Source of the DNA: CBDUBS01 sp965365445
GTDB taxonomy: Bacteria > Bacteroidota > Rhodothermia > Rhodothermales > DASSAV01
Length of the DNA: 25,904 nucleotides
Reading direction: 5' to 3'
NCBI GenBank assembly: GCA_965365445.1
Contig: CBDUBS010000036.1
Location: forward strand, 1 to 25,904
Both the position numbers and the translations under genes were made by a program. Positions 15,724-24,571 of this stretch are shown here, in pieces (the first letter of the stretch is position 1; the number at the start of each line of letters is the position of its first letter). The notes beneath the pieces are model-generated. The model saw only the letters and a list, made by a program, of their open reading frames with translations. It was not told the DNA's origin and made no database searches.

Positions 15724-17715
15724 TCATTCAGGATGCTCCCAGAGTACCGGAAAGAAAACGCTCATTTCGCTCGTACCGCGGTTGCTCCAGGCGAAATAGG
15801 GAACCATCCTGACCCGCCTGGTCTCCCACTGGGGATGTTTGATCGAACGGTACAGGCCCTGCTTTTTATCGGTGCGCAGGAGCGCCTCACCGATAAGGGT
15901 CGTCACGCCGCCGAGAAATTCCATACGATGTTCTACCTCCCATCGGGTATTTCCCCGGAGGTACACGTCCAGGATGCCGGCTTCCTCCGGTAAATCCGGA
16001 GATTCGATGCAGTAGACAACCGGACCTCGTTTTACGGCCACCTGGTTGCGGACTTCTTCTATTCTTGGGTGGCCCTCTATCAGGCTAACAGGCATCGGCA
16101 TCTCCAGGGTGATACTGTCTCCCGCTTTCCACAGCCTTTCAACGACGGCGAACGTGCCGGGAACGGTCTCGATGCCTATGTCTGATCCATTTATGCGGAT
16201 CGTACTGCCGGCAGCCCAGCCGGGAATCCGTAGCGAGATACTGAAGGGCGCCTCTTTGCACGCTTCGATGGTAAGTACAACCCGGCCGTTCCACGGATAG
16301 TCAGTCTCCTGCCGGATGTGGAGAGCGGAGCCGTCAGCCATATGGGTTTGAAGCTGGTTGCCCCCGTAGAGGTTCACGGCGATGCCGTTATCCGTTAAAC
16401 TATAGGCCCACCCGGACAGCTGTGCAATCGTCCGGACCAGGTTAGGCGGACAGCAGAAGCATTCGATGTACGGTTCACGGTCCGCCGACTCGGTGCAATC
16501 GCAGTCGCTGGTGTAAGTACGCGCCGCTCTGTTCATGCGCAATGGATTGGCGTAAAAGTAGTGCTTCCCATCGACGCTGATCCCGACGAGAGCACTGTTG
16601 TACATAACCAGTTCCACGACATCCGCATACCGGGCCTTACCAGTCAGGTTCAGCATTCGCCAATTGAACATGGCATTGGCGATATTGGCGCACGTTTCGT
16701 TGTAAGCGGTTGCGTTGGGCAGGAGGTAGTCTTCAAGAAACCCCTCATGGATCATGTTGAAGTTGTCTCTTGCTCCGTGATGGCATTGTCCCAAAGCGCC
16801 CGTCAGATACATTTTCCGTTCAACGGCGCTCGACCAAAGCCTTTCCAGGGCTTCGAGCAGGGCCGTCTCACCTGTTTCGGCGTACACATCTGCCGCTCCG
16901 CAGTATAGATACATCGCCGTCACGGCGTGCCCTACCGCCTCCGTTTCCATGCGCAGGGGGGTTCGCATCTGGCATTGGTCCCCGGTGAACCAGTAGGGGA
17001 CAGTCGGATGCAGTTCAGGGGGTACCGAGCCGCGCATGTCTACGAAGATGCCGGCCAGTTCAAGGTATTTTTCATTTCCGGTGGTGCGATAAAGCTCGAC
17101 CAGGCCCATGATCTGGGAAGGGTTGAATCCGAAGCGGGCCAGGCTTTCGGGGCGTGGCTGGAACACCGAATACAAATTGTCCGCGAGCCTGACGGCGATG
17201 TCGAGAAAAGTTGTTTGTCCGGTAAGGCGGTGATGAATGCAGGCGCTGGTCAATAAATGTCCGGCGTTATATAGTTCGTGATTGGTCACCAGCGAAAACC
17301 GCGGCGTCTTTTTTATCTGGACGTGGGTGGAAAGATAGCCGTCCTCTTCCTGGGCTTTTCCGATCACCTCGATGATTTCATTGAGCTCGTAGAGAATCTC
17401 CGGGTTCTTGTTTAGGGCATATACATACGTTGCCGCCTCCATCCATTTATAGAAGTCGCCGTCGTGCCACCACATCCCGCGCGCTTGACCTTCCATGAGA
17501 CCGGCGGCGATTCTGAAGTTGTTGTACGCATGGCCTATTTCTCCGGTGAGCAGCATGCCCATATGGGGTACCATTACCCGCTCGGCTAGCTCGCATTTAT
17601 CGGCCCAGAAACCGTCCGTCCAGCGGCAATCACCAAAGTTGAGGTTCTTGAACCGGGTATACGGGCTTTGTGAATTGTGAGCGATTGCACTCCGGTGTAC
17701 ATACGTTGTGGTCAT
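15724..17715 (-). CDS. GH127 beta-L-arabinofuranosidase (DUF1680 family), cytoplasmic
   Basis: The product is 663 residues with no signal peptide, so a cytoplasmic enzyme is expected. The whole length matches the GH127/DUF1680 (Glyco_hydro_127) pattern: NFGDCRWTDGFWADK at the start, HDGDFYKWMEAATYVYA, EEDGYLSTHVQ, then an (alpha/alpha)6 barrel followed by beta-domains. The catalytic set known from Bifidobacterium HypBA1 (acid/base Glu322; zinc and nucleophile set Glu338, Cys340, Cys417, Cys418) appears as Glu324, Glu340, Cys342, Cys421 and Cys422 in IHEGF, NETCA and ECFCCPPN, with nearly the same spacing. The expected reaction is removal of beta-L-arabinofuranose from short oligosaccharides. 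The gene lies 53 bases after the MFS porter, which fits intracellular processing of imported sugar. Other GH127-related families (GH137, GH142, GH146) are alternatives, but the cysteine pattern favours GH127/146. Confidence 0.92.
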   Translation of the reverse strand: MTTTYVHRSAIAHNSQSPYTRFKNLNFGDCRWTDGFWADKCELAERVMVPHMGMLLTGEIGHAYNNFRIAAGLMEGQARGMWWHDGDFYKWMEAATYVYALNKNPEILYELNEIIEVIGKAQEEDGYLSTHVQIKKTPRFSLVTNHELYNAGHLLTSACIHHRLTGQTTFLDIAVRLADNLYSVFQPRPESLARFGFNPSQIMGLVELYRTTGNEKYLELAGIFVDMRGSVPPELHPTVPYWFTGDQCQMRTPLRMETEAVGHAVTAMYLYCGAADVYAETGETALLEALERLWSSAVERKMYLTGALGQCHHGARDNFNMIHEGFLEDYLLPNATAYNETCANIANAMFNWRMLNLTGKARYADVVELVMYNSALVGISVDGKHYFYANPLRMNRAARTYTSDCDCTESADREPYIECFCCPPNLVRTIAQLSGWAYSLTDNGIAVNLYGGNQLQTHMADGSALHIRQETDYPWNGRVVLTIEACKEAPFSISLRIPGWAAGSTIRINGSDIGIETVPGTFAVVERLWKAGDSITLEMPMPVSLIEGHPRIEEVRNQVAVKRGPVVYCIESPDLPEEAGILDVYLRGNTRWEVEHRMEFLGGVTTLIGEALLRTDKKQGLYRSIKHPQWETRRVRMVPYFAWSNRGTSEMSVFFPVLWEHPE

Positions 17716-17768
17716 TATGGCGGTTGAGTAGGGGTGGTGGGTTTTCGATAGGCGCCGGGTTCGTTGTA

Positions 17769-19358
17769 TCAGCGTGCCGGTTCCTGCGGCGCCCTAGACG
17801 ACATCAGCGACCACTGGATTTCTTCAATCGACATATTTTTGGTCTCGATCAGGTAGCGGTAGAGGACGACCAGGCCGGCGCCTACCATGGCGGCATAAAA
17901 GAGGAAAATGCTGCTGCTCCCCATGAGGGTTAGTTGCATCGGAAAAAACTGCTGCACGAGATAGCTTGTCAGGCTGGAAAGAAGGGTAAAGAAGGGGATC
18001 GCCGTACCTCGCAGGGAAATCGGGAAGATCTCGGAGAACAACACCCACATGACCGGGCCTACCGAGAAGTGAAAGGCCGCGATGAAACTAAGTATTCCGC
18101 CGAGTATCAATCCAACATTCATCTTCGCCGCCTTTTGCAGTAGCAGGCCGGAGTAATCCTGCGTATCGGCTTCCCCGAGCGTCTCTTTGAGCGCCTGTTT
18201 ATACGCGGTATCGCTCCGATAGACGACGCCGATGAGCGACTCGAGCCGGTTTGCTTGCGGCAGTTCCGTCATCTCCGCGATGGTCTGCTTAGTCAGCATA
18301 TACCGGGCCTGCCTGAAGCCGAAGGAACAGATGCTCAAGCTTATGATAATCCAGAGCATTCCCCACATGATGAGAGGCCGCCGGCCGAGCCGGTCAACCG
18401 AAAGCAAGCCCAGAATGGTAAAGAGAATACTCGTCAGGCCGATCCAGACGGCCTGCATGAAGGCCGCATCCGTTCCGATGCCCAATTGCTCGAACACGGT
18501 CGGAGCGTAAAACAGGATGGCGTTGATGCCGGTTGCCTGCTGGGCTATGGCAATGGTAAAGGCAATAATGAATACGCTTCGCATAGGCCTACCCAGGAGT
18601 TCCGTTATCTGAGCCTTTGTCGAACGGCCCGGGGGGCTCATCAGAAGGCCTTGACGCATTTCCTGGAGGTGCGGCGTGATCTCGTGAGAGGGGAGAATTT
18701 TCGACAGGCCGGCTTCTGCCTCATTGATCCGGTTTTTGTAAACCAGCCAGTACGGACTCTCCGGGATGATAAAGAGCAAGCCGAGCCATATCAGCGTCGG
18801 TACGATTTCAGAGCCGAGCATCCAGCGCCATGTATAGTCGGAAATGCCGAGTACTTCAACCCAGGCGCCGCCGGAATCAGTTGCCCGCAAAATAAGGTAA
18901 TTGATGAAGTAGGCCGCCGACAGGCCAATGACGATATTGATCTGGGTCATTGAGACGAGTTTCCCTCGCCACTTCGGCGGCGCAATCTCCCCGATGTACA
19001 TGGATGCCAGAGCGATGGAACTGAAGGCTAGTCCTCCGACAAACCGCGCAACCACCAGCGTCCAGAAATCGGGAGCCAGAGCCGAGGCTCCGGCCGAAAC
19101 GAAAAAGAGCAGTGCAACAAGCTGTAGCGCCTTCTTACGGCCAAACCGATTGCTGATGTAACCGGCAAACGGCAAGGCGACCAGTACGCCCAAGCCGGGA
19201 GCGCTGACGGCGGTTCCCAGCATCAAGTCGGTCAGGGAAAACTCCTGTACGATGAAGTTGACCGTTCCGGAGATGAGCGCCGCGTCGAGGCCGAAAATGA
19301 ACCCGCCCATAGCGACGATTGTCGCGTAGGAGAACGCTAGCTTCTGATGTGCCGTCAT
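17769..19358 (-). CDS. MFS sugar porter (XylE/GLUT-type sugar:H+ symporter)
   Basis: The start is placed at MTAHQKLAFSYATIVAMGG (529 residues); an upstream ATG would add an unlikely Pro/Cys-rich leader. Twelve transmembrane segments are expected. Sugar-porter signatures are present in order: NRFGRKKA (loop 2-3), PESPYWL near 199-205, QQATGINAILFYAP near 273-286, DRLGRRPL near 322-329 and SEIFPISLRGTA near 442-453. Such proteins carry monosaccharides or small glycosides through the inner membrane with protons. A soluble insertion of about 60 residues (350-410) lies between the transmembrane segment after DRLGRRPL and the next one, longer than in E. coli XylE. The gene follows the sulfatase by 113 bases and precedes GH127 by 53, implying that its substrate feeds GH127 or the aldolase route. 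The sugar is unknown; L-arabinose, L-fucose or a short arabinoside would fit. Confidence 0.92.
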   Translation of the reverse strand: MTAHQKLAFSYATIVAMGGFIFGLDAALISGTVNFIVQEFSLTDLMLGTAVSAPGLGVLVALPFAGYISNRFGRKKALQLVALLFFVSAGASALAPDFWTLVVARFVGGLAFSSIALASMYIGEIAPPKWRGKLVSMTQINIVIGLSAAYFINYLILRATDSGGAWVEVLGISDYTWRWMLGSEIVPTLIWLGLLFIIPESPYWLVYKNRINEAEAGLSKILPSHEITPHLQEMRQGLLMSPPGRSTKAQITELLGRPMRSVFIIAFTIAIAQQATGINAILFYAPTVFEQLGIGTDAAFMQAVWIGLTSILFTILGLLSVDRLGRRPLIMWGMLWIIISLSICSFGFRQARYMLTKQTIAEMTELPQANRLESLIGVVYRSDTAYKQALKETLGEADTQDYSGLLLQKAAKMNVGLILGGILSFIAAFHFSVGPVMWVLFSEIFPISLRGTAIPFFTLLSSLTSYLVQQFFPMQLTLMGSSSIFLFYAAMVGAGLVVLYRYLIETKNMSIEEIQWSLMSSRAPQEPAR

Positions 19359-19471
19359 ACGGTTAGTGATGGAACACAATAGACAGGGTAACCCGGGCCC
19401 CGGAGACTGCGGCATTCGGCTCTGTGAGATTGCCTGATTATGTGGAGGCCGGTATTACGGGCTGCCTGGTT

Positions 19472-21025
19472 TTACTGCAGCGAGGCCTCTACGTAGCGCT
19501 TCATCTCCCCGAAAAGGGGGTCTTCGACGGTTTCCAGGTGCGCCAGGAGGCGTTGCTGCAGATCCCTGAGCACCTCCCGATAGGAACCTTCGAGGGCCAG
19601 GTTGCGGATTTCAAGAGGATCCCGTTTCAAATCGTACAGTTCATCCGGACCAGCGGGGTTCCAGCTGTATTTGGCCTCAGGTGTTCGGATCGTACGCACG
19701 CCGAACCACCGGCCGTTGTACCATTCGTAGCGGTAGAACGCCTCGTCGGGGCCCTGCATACCGGAGTCGCCTCCCCGGAGAAGCGGCATCAGGGAGCGGC
19801 TGTCGATGCCGGGCCGGCTCGGCGCCAGTCCCATCCAGTCCACCAGGGTGTGATTCAGATCGATGATCGATACCTGCCTTTCTACACGTTTCGGTCTGAT
19901 GCCGGGCATTCGCACGAGCAGGGGAATGCGCATCAATTCGTCGTAAGCGTAGGGACCTTTGTCGAACAGGCCATGCTCGCCGAGCATGCTGCCCTGATCG
20001 GAGACGAAGATAACAGCCGTGTTCTCCTTGAAGCCGTTTTCCTCGACAGCGGCAAGAATTCTGCCGACGGCATCGTCGAGAAGCGTGAGTTCGGCAAGCG
20101 CGTAGGCTCGCGCCCGGCGCCAGTCCTGCTCGGTCATGTGGCCGAGGTCGTGAAAGGGCCACATGATGTCGCGGTGATAGGGGGGCTTATTCTCGTACGG
20201 ATCGTTGAGATTGGCAGGCAGAACTATATTGGCCGGATCATATTGCCGGGCATAGTCCGCCGGCGGTACGTAAGGAGGATGGGTCAGGTTGGTAGTGATC
20301 GTCAGAAAAAACGGGGTCTTCATTTGGCGAGCCTCTCGCAGAAACTCGGTAGCCGCCTTAACTTTTTTGCTGACGGGCGCATCTTCGAAGGTTTTTCCCT
20401 GGACCGCATAAAAGCCCGGCTTTTCTTCGTAGGTTTGCGATGTATCATAGTAGCGCCGCACGGCTTCAAAGTCGGGACGTGTATTTGAGACGCCATAGAC
20501 GCCGCCCTCGTCCAGATCGCTCGATTGGGTACGGTGCGCCCCTCGCCGGAAAGCGTCGTACCTTCCGAGGTGCCACTTCCCAATGAACCCGACGAAATAC
20601 CCCTGCTCGCGGGCCCATTCAACCAGGGTAGTTTGCGTCAGGGAAAGGCCGGTGTTGCGGGAGTGCCATGTCCTCACATTGTCGTCGACGCCCTGCCGGT
20701 GCCCGAGCCGGCCCGTGAACAGCGCGGCTCGAGCCGGTGAGCAAAGCCCGGTGGTGGTCATGGCGTGGGTAAAGTAGACGGCTTCCTTCTGGAGGCGGTC
20801 CAGGTTCGGGGTCGCCGCGGGGCCTCCGGCGAATCCTGCCAGGTCGGCTCGTAAGTCGTCGATGAGTAACAGCAGCACATTATGGGGTTGCTGCTGCGCC
20901 GCCGCATCTGCAGGTCCCAGCCAGAGCAGGGCTGCCAGGAGGAAGCCGAAGGCCATTAGCCAATACAAGCCGGGCAGTGAACCGGACTGGATGGGGTGCG
21001 CGACGGGGGAGGGGCGCGAAGACAT
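19472..21025 (-). CDS. Secreted S1-family sulfatase
   Basis: The start ATG at 21025 overlaps the stop of the preceding sulfatase by one base (TAATG), which implies translational coupling and decides against an in-frame ATG at 21106. The product is 517 residues with an N-terminal hydrophobic export segment (YWLMAFGFLLAALLW, about 21-35). The formylglycine motif is Cys95-Ser-Pro-Ala-Arg99 in CSPARAALFTG. Metal-binding Asp56-Asp57 are in LLLLIDDLR, and GKWHLG and FVSDQGSMLGEHGLFDKG follow as in the S1 class. The second motif and the overall layout are most like iduronate-2-sulfatase/choline-sulfatase-type subfamilies. It removes sulfate esters from a sugar outside the cytoplasm, and needs a formylglycine-generating enzyme (FGE or anSME) encoded elsewhere. 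Pairing with a second, different sulfatase suggests two sulfation positions on one glycan. Confidence 0.93.
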   Translation of the reverse strand: MSSRPSPVAHPIQSGSLPGLYWLMAFGFLLAALLWLGPADAAAQQQPHNVLLLLIDDLRADLAGFAGGPAATPNLDRLQKEAVYFTHAMTTTGLCSPARAALFTGRLGHRQGVDDNVRTWHSRNTGLSLTQTTLVEWAREQGYFVGFIGKWHLGRYDAFRRGAHRTQSSDLDEGGVYGVSNTRPDFEAVRRYYDTSQTYEEKPGFYAVQGKTFEDAPVSKKVKAATEFLREARQMKTPFFLTITTNLTHPPYVPPADYARQYDPANIVLPANLNDPYENKPPYHRDIMWPFHDLGHMTEQDWRRARAYALAELTLLDDAVGRILAAVEENGFKENTAVIFVSDQGSMLGEHGLFDKGPYAYDELMRIPLLVRMPGIRPKRVERQVSIIDLNHTLVDWMGLAPSRPGIDSRSLMPLLRGGDSGMQGPDEAFYRYEWYNGRWFGVRTIRTPEAKYSWNPAGPDELYDLKRDPLEIRNLALEGSYREVLRDLQQRLLAHLETVEDPLFGEMKRYVEASLQ

Positions 21026-22419
21026 TAACGGTCCTCTTCTTCGAGATTTTGATAGCGGTTTACACGTTGCATGGCATGGCCGTCGGTATGGACCTCCAGC
21101 ATCCACAGGGGACGAACGTTATGCAACTCCCAGTTGAACAACATGCCGTAAAGCAACCGCACGAGCTCCGGTTGATTGGAAGCCCTGTCATGACGTTCTT
21201 CCGGATCAACGGAAAGATCGAACAACTGGGCGGGACGGTCCGGGAAGCGCAGTAATTTCCAGTCGCCGGCGCGAATGGCCGCCCCCTGGTTGTTGAGCCA
21301 GTAAAGTATATCATGCGGCCGCCCGGTAAGGCGTCCCTGCAGGTAAGGCAACAGGTTTACACCATCGAGCAGGGGATACGTCTCGGGCCTACCGCCGGCG
21401 GCAGCAATGAACGTCGGGAACAGATCGAGCAGGATGATAGGGGCATCGTAGAGGCTCCCGGTGCGCCATGAACCGGCCGGCCATCGCATCAGCGTCGGAA
21501 TACGAATACCGCCTTCCAGAGCTGTGCCTTTTACGCCGGCCAGCGGCGTATTCACGGCTGCATTTTCATCGTTCGGTCCGCCGTTATCGTTCGAAAATAC
21601 CACCAGCGTGTTTGAGGCGGCTCCTGATTTTTCGAGCGCTTCCAGAACGCGCCCTACGGCCCGGTCGGCGGCGTACAACATAGCCAGATAGGTTCGCCGC
21701 TTCCGGTCGCTGACATGCGCGAAACGGGCAAGGTCTGCTTCGATGGCCTGCATGGGCGCATGCGGCGCATTGAGCGCCAGGTAGAGGAAAAACGGCTGTT
21801 TACCGGCGTTACGCTCAATGAAGGCGGCGGCCTCGTCGGCAAAAACGTCCGTGAGATAGGCTTTCGGTTCAGGAACTTCCTCACGGCCGCGTTGCAGGCG
21901 CTCGGATGCAGTGAGATTCTCGCGAGCAAAATAAGGGCGATCACCCGCTTGGAAACCAAAGAACTCGTCGAAACCGCGCTCCAGGGGGTGGTAGCGGGGA
22001 GCGTTACCCAGATGCCATTTACCGATTGCCATGGTTCGGTAGCCGAGATCGCCGAGTGCGTCGGCAATGGTAGTCTGATCAAGCGGGAGCCCCATGTCGT
22101 CGCCGACGAGCTTCCCGTTCGGGCTCATGATGCCGGGCACGTTGACCTCATAGTAGCCGAAACGCTGTTGGTAGCGACCCGTTAGCAAACCGGCCCGCGA
22201 CGGTCCGCAAACCGACGCCGAGACGTAAGCCTGGGTGAAACGCACCCCCTGGGCTGCCAGGCGGTCCAGGTGAGGAGTTTGGGCCTCCGTACTTCCGTGA
22301 AAACCAAAATCGGCATAGCCGGCATCATCGAGGAAGATGAGCACGATGTTCGGCGCCTGCCCCTGCGCCGGCATACTCATGCAACAGGCAAGCAGAAGCA
22401 GAGCAAAAATGCGTCGCAT
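21025..22419 (-). CDS. Secreted S1-family sulfatase (arylsulfatase A-like)
   Basis: The product is 464 residues with a clear signal peptide (MRRIFALLLLACCMSMPAQG). Residues NIVLIFLDDAGYADFG contain metal ligands Asp31-Asp32. The formylglycine motif is Cys71-Gly-Pro-Ser-Arg75 in CGPSRAGLLTGRYQQRFG, followed by GKWHLG, LNAPHAP and FSNDNGGPND, all standard for the S1 sulfatase class. Compared with the downstream sulfatase, the FGly region and C-terminus are quite different, so the two are not a recent duplication. The stop codon is shared with the next start (TAATG). It is expected to cleave a sulfate ester from a sugar in the periplasm or at the surface. The exact S1 subfamily and regiochemistry cannot be read from sequence alone. 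No clear Shine-Dalgarno sequence precedes the ATG. Confidence 0.94.
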   Translation of the reverse strand: MRRIFALLLLACCMSMPAQGQAPNIVLIFLDDAGYADFGFHGSTEAQTPHLDRLAAQGVRFTQAYVSASVCGPSRAGLLTGRYQQRFGYYEVNVPGIMSPNGKLVGDDMGLPLDQTTIADALGDLGYRTMAIGKWHLGNAPRYHPLERGFDEFFGFQAGDRPYFARENLTASERLQRGREEVPEPKAYLTDVFADEAAAFIERNAGKQPFFLYLALNAPHAPMQAIEADLARFAHVSDRKRRTYLAMLYAADRAVGRVLEALEKSGAASNTLVVFSNDNGGPNDENAAVNTPLAGVKGTALEGGIRIPTLMRWPAGSWRTGSLYDAPIILLDLFPTFIAAAGGRPETYPLLDGVNLLPYLQGRLTGRPHDILYWLNNQGAAIRAGDWKLLRFPDRPAQLFDLSVDPEERHDRASNQPELVRLLYGMLFNWELHNVRPLWMLEVHTDGHAMQRVNRYQNLEEEDR

Positions 22420-22477
22420 AATGAGGACGGGATTTGTGTTGTCAAGCGGGTGCTTCTTCGAAGCCCCTCGCTGCCGT

Positions 22478-24532
22478 TCAGGGCGCCTTGCGCCAGGCTA
22501 CGTCGAGCTCGAAAGCCCCTTCGACGATCTTGCCGTCGGCGTGGCGAATGTGGAAACCATACGCCGGAATGTCGAGGCCGTCCGAGGTCTTCTGCCCGAC
22601 GGGTCCCAGATTTACCGTTACCTCGGTGCCGTTCGAAAAGCGGCTGCGCTGCACCTTGAAATCCGGGCTGAGGTAGGCATGATCGGTCATTGTCGAAAAG
22701 AACGTCTCGCGGTGTACCGGCGCTACAATCTCCTCCGCCATGCGGATCATGGGCTTCATGCCTTCGAACTCGTAGGGAGCAAAAAAGAGGAGCGTACCGG
22801 AGCCGTGTAAGAGGTTTCGCAGCGACTTGATGCGGAAGTCTCCCTCGAACGTGATGTCGTTATCGGGGTCCTGTATCTTTCCGTAATTGGCTATCGCATC
22901 GTGGTAGACGAGATTGAAAAGCGGAGCCGTGTGGGTTATGTAGAAAAGCTCACCGTTGCTGCGCGGTTGCGTCGAATTGGCCAGGCCCTCGAAGAAGTCG
23001 AAGTAGGGGAGGAAAATTTCCTGACCTCGCTCGGTGCCCATGACCAGCTTGTGGGAGCGAATATACCTGGCATGCTCCATCCGCTCGGGAAGTTGCTCCA
23101 GTTGGATAAAATTGATGTCGGTCACGTCTGCATTCTGGCCGATCAGTTCCAGTTCGCGCGGCAGGGTCCGTTTGGTAAGGTCCAGAAAGTGCTTTGCGTC
23201 GTTACGCGCCCACCGACCCCGAATGATGAGCTCGCCCTGGTCGTTTACCGGCATGTACTCGGTCGTGAACTTCGGGTCATGACGCAGCATGGGTATGTAG
23301 GCATGGTAGGACGAGTAGAGGTAGCCATAGCTTTTGGCAAGGTCTACCGCTTCGCGCAGCTTTCCCGGGCCGCCCAGCGCTTCACTGATAGGGAGGTGAT
23401 GGGGCACATAGTTTTCGAACGTACCCCACGCATGGATTACTGCCCGGTCCACGCCGAGCTCTTCGCGAGAAGTCTGGATGATCTCTTTGAGCCTGTCGAA
23501 CGTGAAGGCCATACCGGGCATCTCAACGTAATGTGGATAGCCGCCATATATGCCCAGGTAGAGCGCTCCGGCCAGCTTCGCCACCTCCGGATTCTGACGA
23601 GCCTTTTCTTCGAGCGTAATCAGATAGCCTCGCTCGCGAGCGGTGGCGCGATATCGCCGGGCCATATCGACATGATCGCCGCCCGGAATGAAGTGGTAGG
23701 AAATACGGCGCTCGTTAACGCTTTTCTGCAAATCCCATACGGGCGAGAGCGTAAGAATGCGCGGATAAGGCGACCACTTACCCTTTCGGGAGAAGAAGTT
23801 TGCCTGCCCATTGGAATTGACGACGTATTCCATCTCGGCTCCGAGATCGGGCCCCAGGATGCCCACGACGGCAGAGCGTTCACTGTGTGTGCCCCACCAA
23901 GGCATCGATAGACCAACCCAGCTATACACCTCCGCGCGCCCGATGGCCCCCGGATTATGCTGAATGTCGTCCCATTCGCAGAAACGACCGCCCGTCATCG
24001 GAAAAATGTATGAAGGAGCGATGCGGCCCTGCCAGTACGGCATCACGGCGGCGCCACGGTCTACATCCGTTCGCAAGCTGAAGTGCCGCGCCGGAAACGT
24101 TATTTCGACGAACCGAACGCTTTGCGGGGCCTGCACCCGGACGATTTCGGCGTCGAGCACGGCGTTTCGTGAATGCAGCCGCAACCGCACCTCCACTTCA
24201 GCGCCTCGAAGTGTTTGGCCGTCGGTGAGCACCGGTTCAGCAAAAAGTATTGTAACGGCGTTGCCGTCGCGCTGCGCTCGTACCTTCCGGCTCTGCGACA
24301 GGTTGACGACCTGTTCCTCTTCACCGATCGAAATCTTAAGCAGGGCGGCGGCATGTTCCCAGGGGTCGGCTTCCCATACCTGCCCGGAGATACGTTCGGT
24401 CACGCGGAACGTACCCGCCTTTGGGTCCACGACGACGATGAGAGAATCGTTACGCAGCGCCAGGTCCTGCCCGGCGGCCGGAGCAGGGATGGTAAGGAGC
24501 ATGGCGAAAAGAACTGGGAGTATGGGCTTCAT
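22478..24532 (-). CDS. Secreted glycoside hydrolase candidate (GH101/DUF5696-like)
   Basis: The product is 684 residues with a signal peptide ending near PAPAAGQ. Residues about 22-280 form a beta-sandwich (LALRNDSLIVVVDPKAGTF), about 290-600 look like a (beta/alpha)8 barrel, and the last 80 or so are again beta-rich. Within the barrel, NADVTDINF (Asp469) and VMGTERGQE (Glu501), followed by PYFDFFEG and PLFNLVYHDAI, recall endo-alpha-N-acetylgalactosaminidase (GH101) and DUF5696 proteins. The 32-residue spacing of Asp469 to Glu501 equals that of the nucleophile and acid/base of pneumococcal GH101 (Asp764/Glu796), as I remember them. The assignment is by motif only. The gene stands 58 bases before the sulfatase pair and 39 after the aldolase. 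It probably attacks the glycan backbone or an alpha-linked side chain; the substrate is unknown. Confidence 0.6.
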   Translation of the reverse strand: MKPILPVLFAMLLTIPAPAAGQDLALRNDSLIVVVDPKAGTFRVTERISGQVWEADPWEHAAALLKISIGEEEQVVNLSQSRKVRAQRDGNAVTILFAEPVLTDGQTLRGAEVEVRLRLHSRNAVLDAEIVRVQAPQSVRFVEITFPARHFSLRTDVDRGAAVMPYWQGRIAPSYIFPMTGGRFCEWDDIQHNPGAIGRAEVYSWVGLSMPWWGTHSERSAVVGILGPDLGAEMEYVVNSNGQANFFSRKGKWSPYPRILTLSPVWDLQKSVNERRISYHFIPGGDHVDMARRYRATARERGYLITLEEKARQNPEVAKLAGALYLGIYGGYPHYVEMPGMAFTFDRLKEIIQTSREELGVDRAVIHAWGTFENYVPHHLPISEALGGPGKLREAVDLAKSYGYLYSSYHAYIPMLRHDPKFTTEYMPVNDQGELIIRGRWARNDAKHFLDLTKRTLPRELELIGQNADVTDINFIQLEQLPERMEHARYIRSHKLVMGTERGQEIFLPYFDFFEGLANSTQPRSNGELFYITHTAPLFNLVYHDAIANYGKIQDPDNDITFEGDFRIKSLRNLLHGSGTLLFFAPYEFEGMKPMIRMAEEIVAPVHRETFFSTMTDHAYLSPDFKVQRSRFSNGTEVTVNLGPVGQKTSDGLDIPAYGFHIRHADGKIVEGAFELDVAWRKAP

Positions 24533-24571
24533 TGCGACAAGTAGAATGGTTGCACAAAGGGTTGGGACGGT

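Noticed and set aside
19393..19403. Short palindrome CCGGG-C-CCCGG between the sulfatase and MFS genes
   Set aside because: The arms are five bases with a one-base loop that cannot form a normal RNA hairpin, and no T-tract follows; likely chance in GC-rich DNA.
21026..21106. Upstream ATG for the second sulfatase
   Set aside because: The TAATG overlap and the better-placed export segment support the ATG at 21025.
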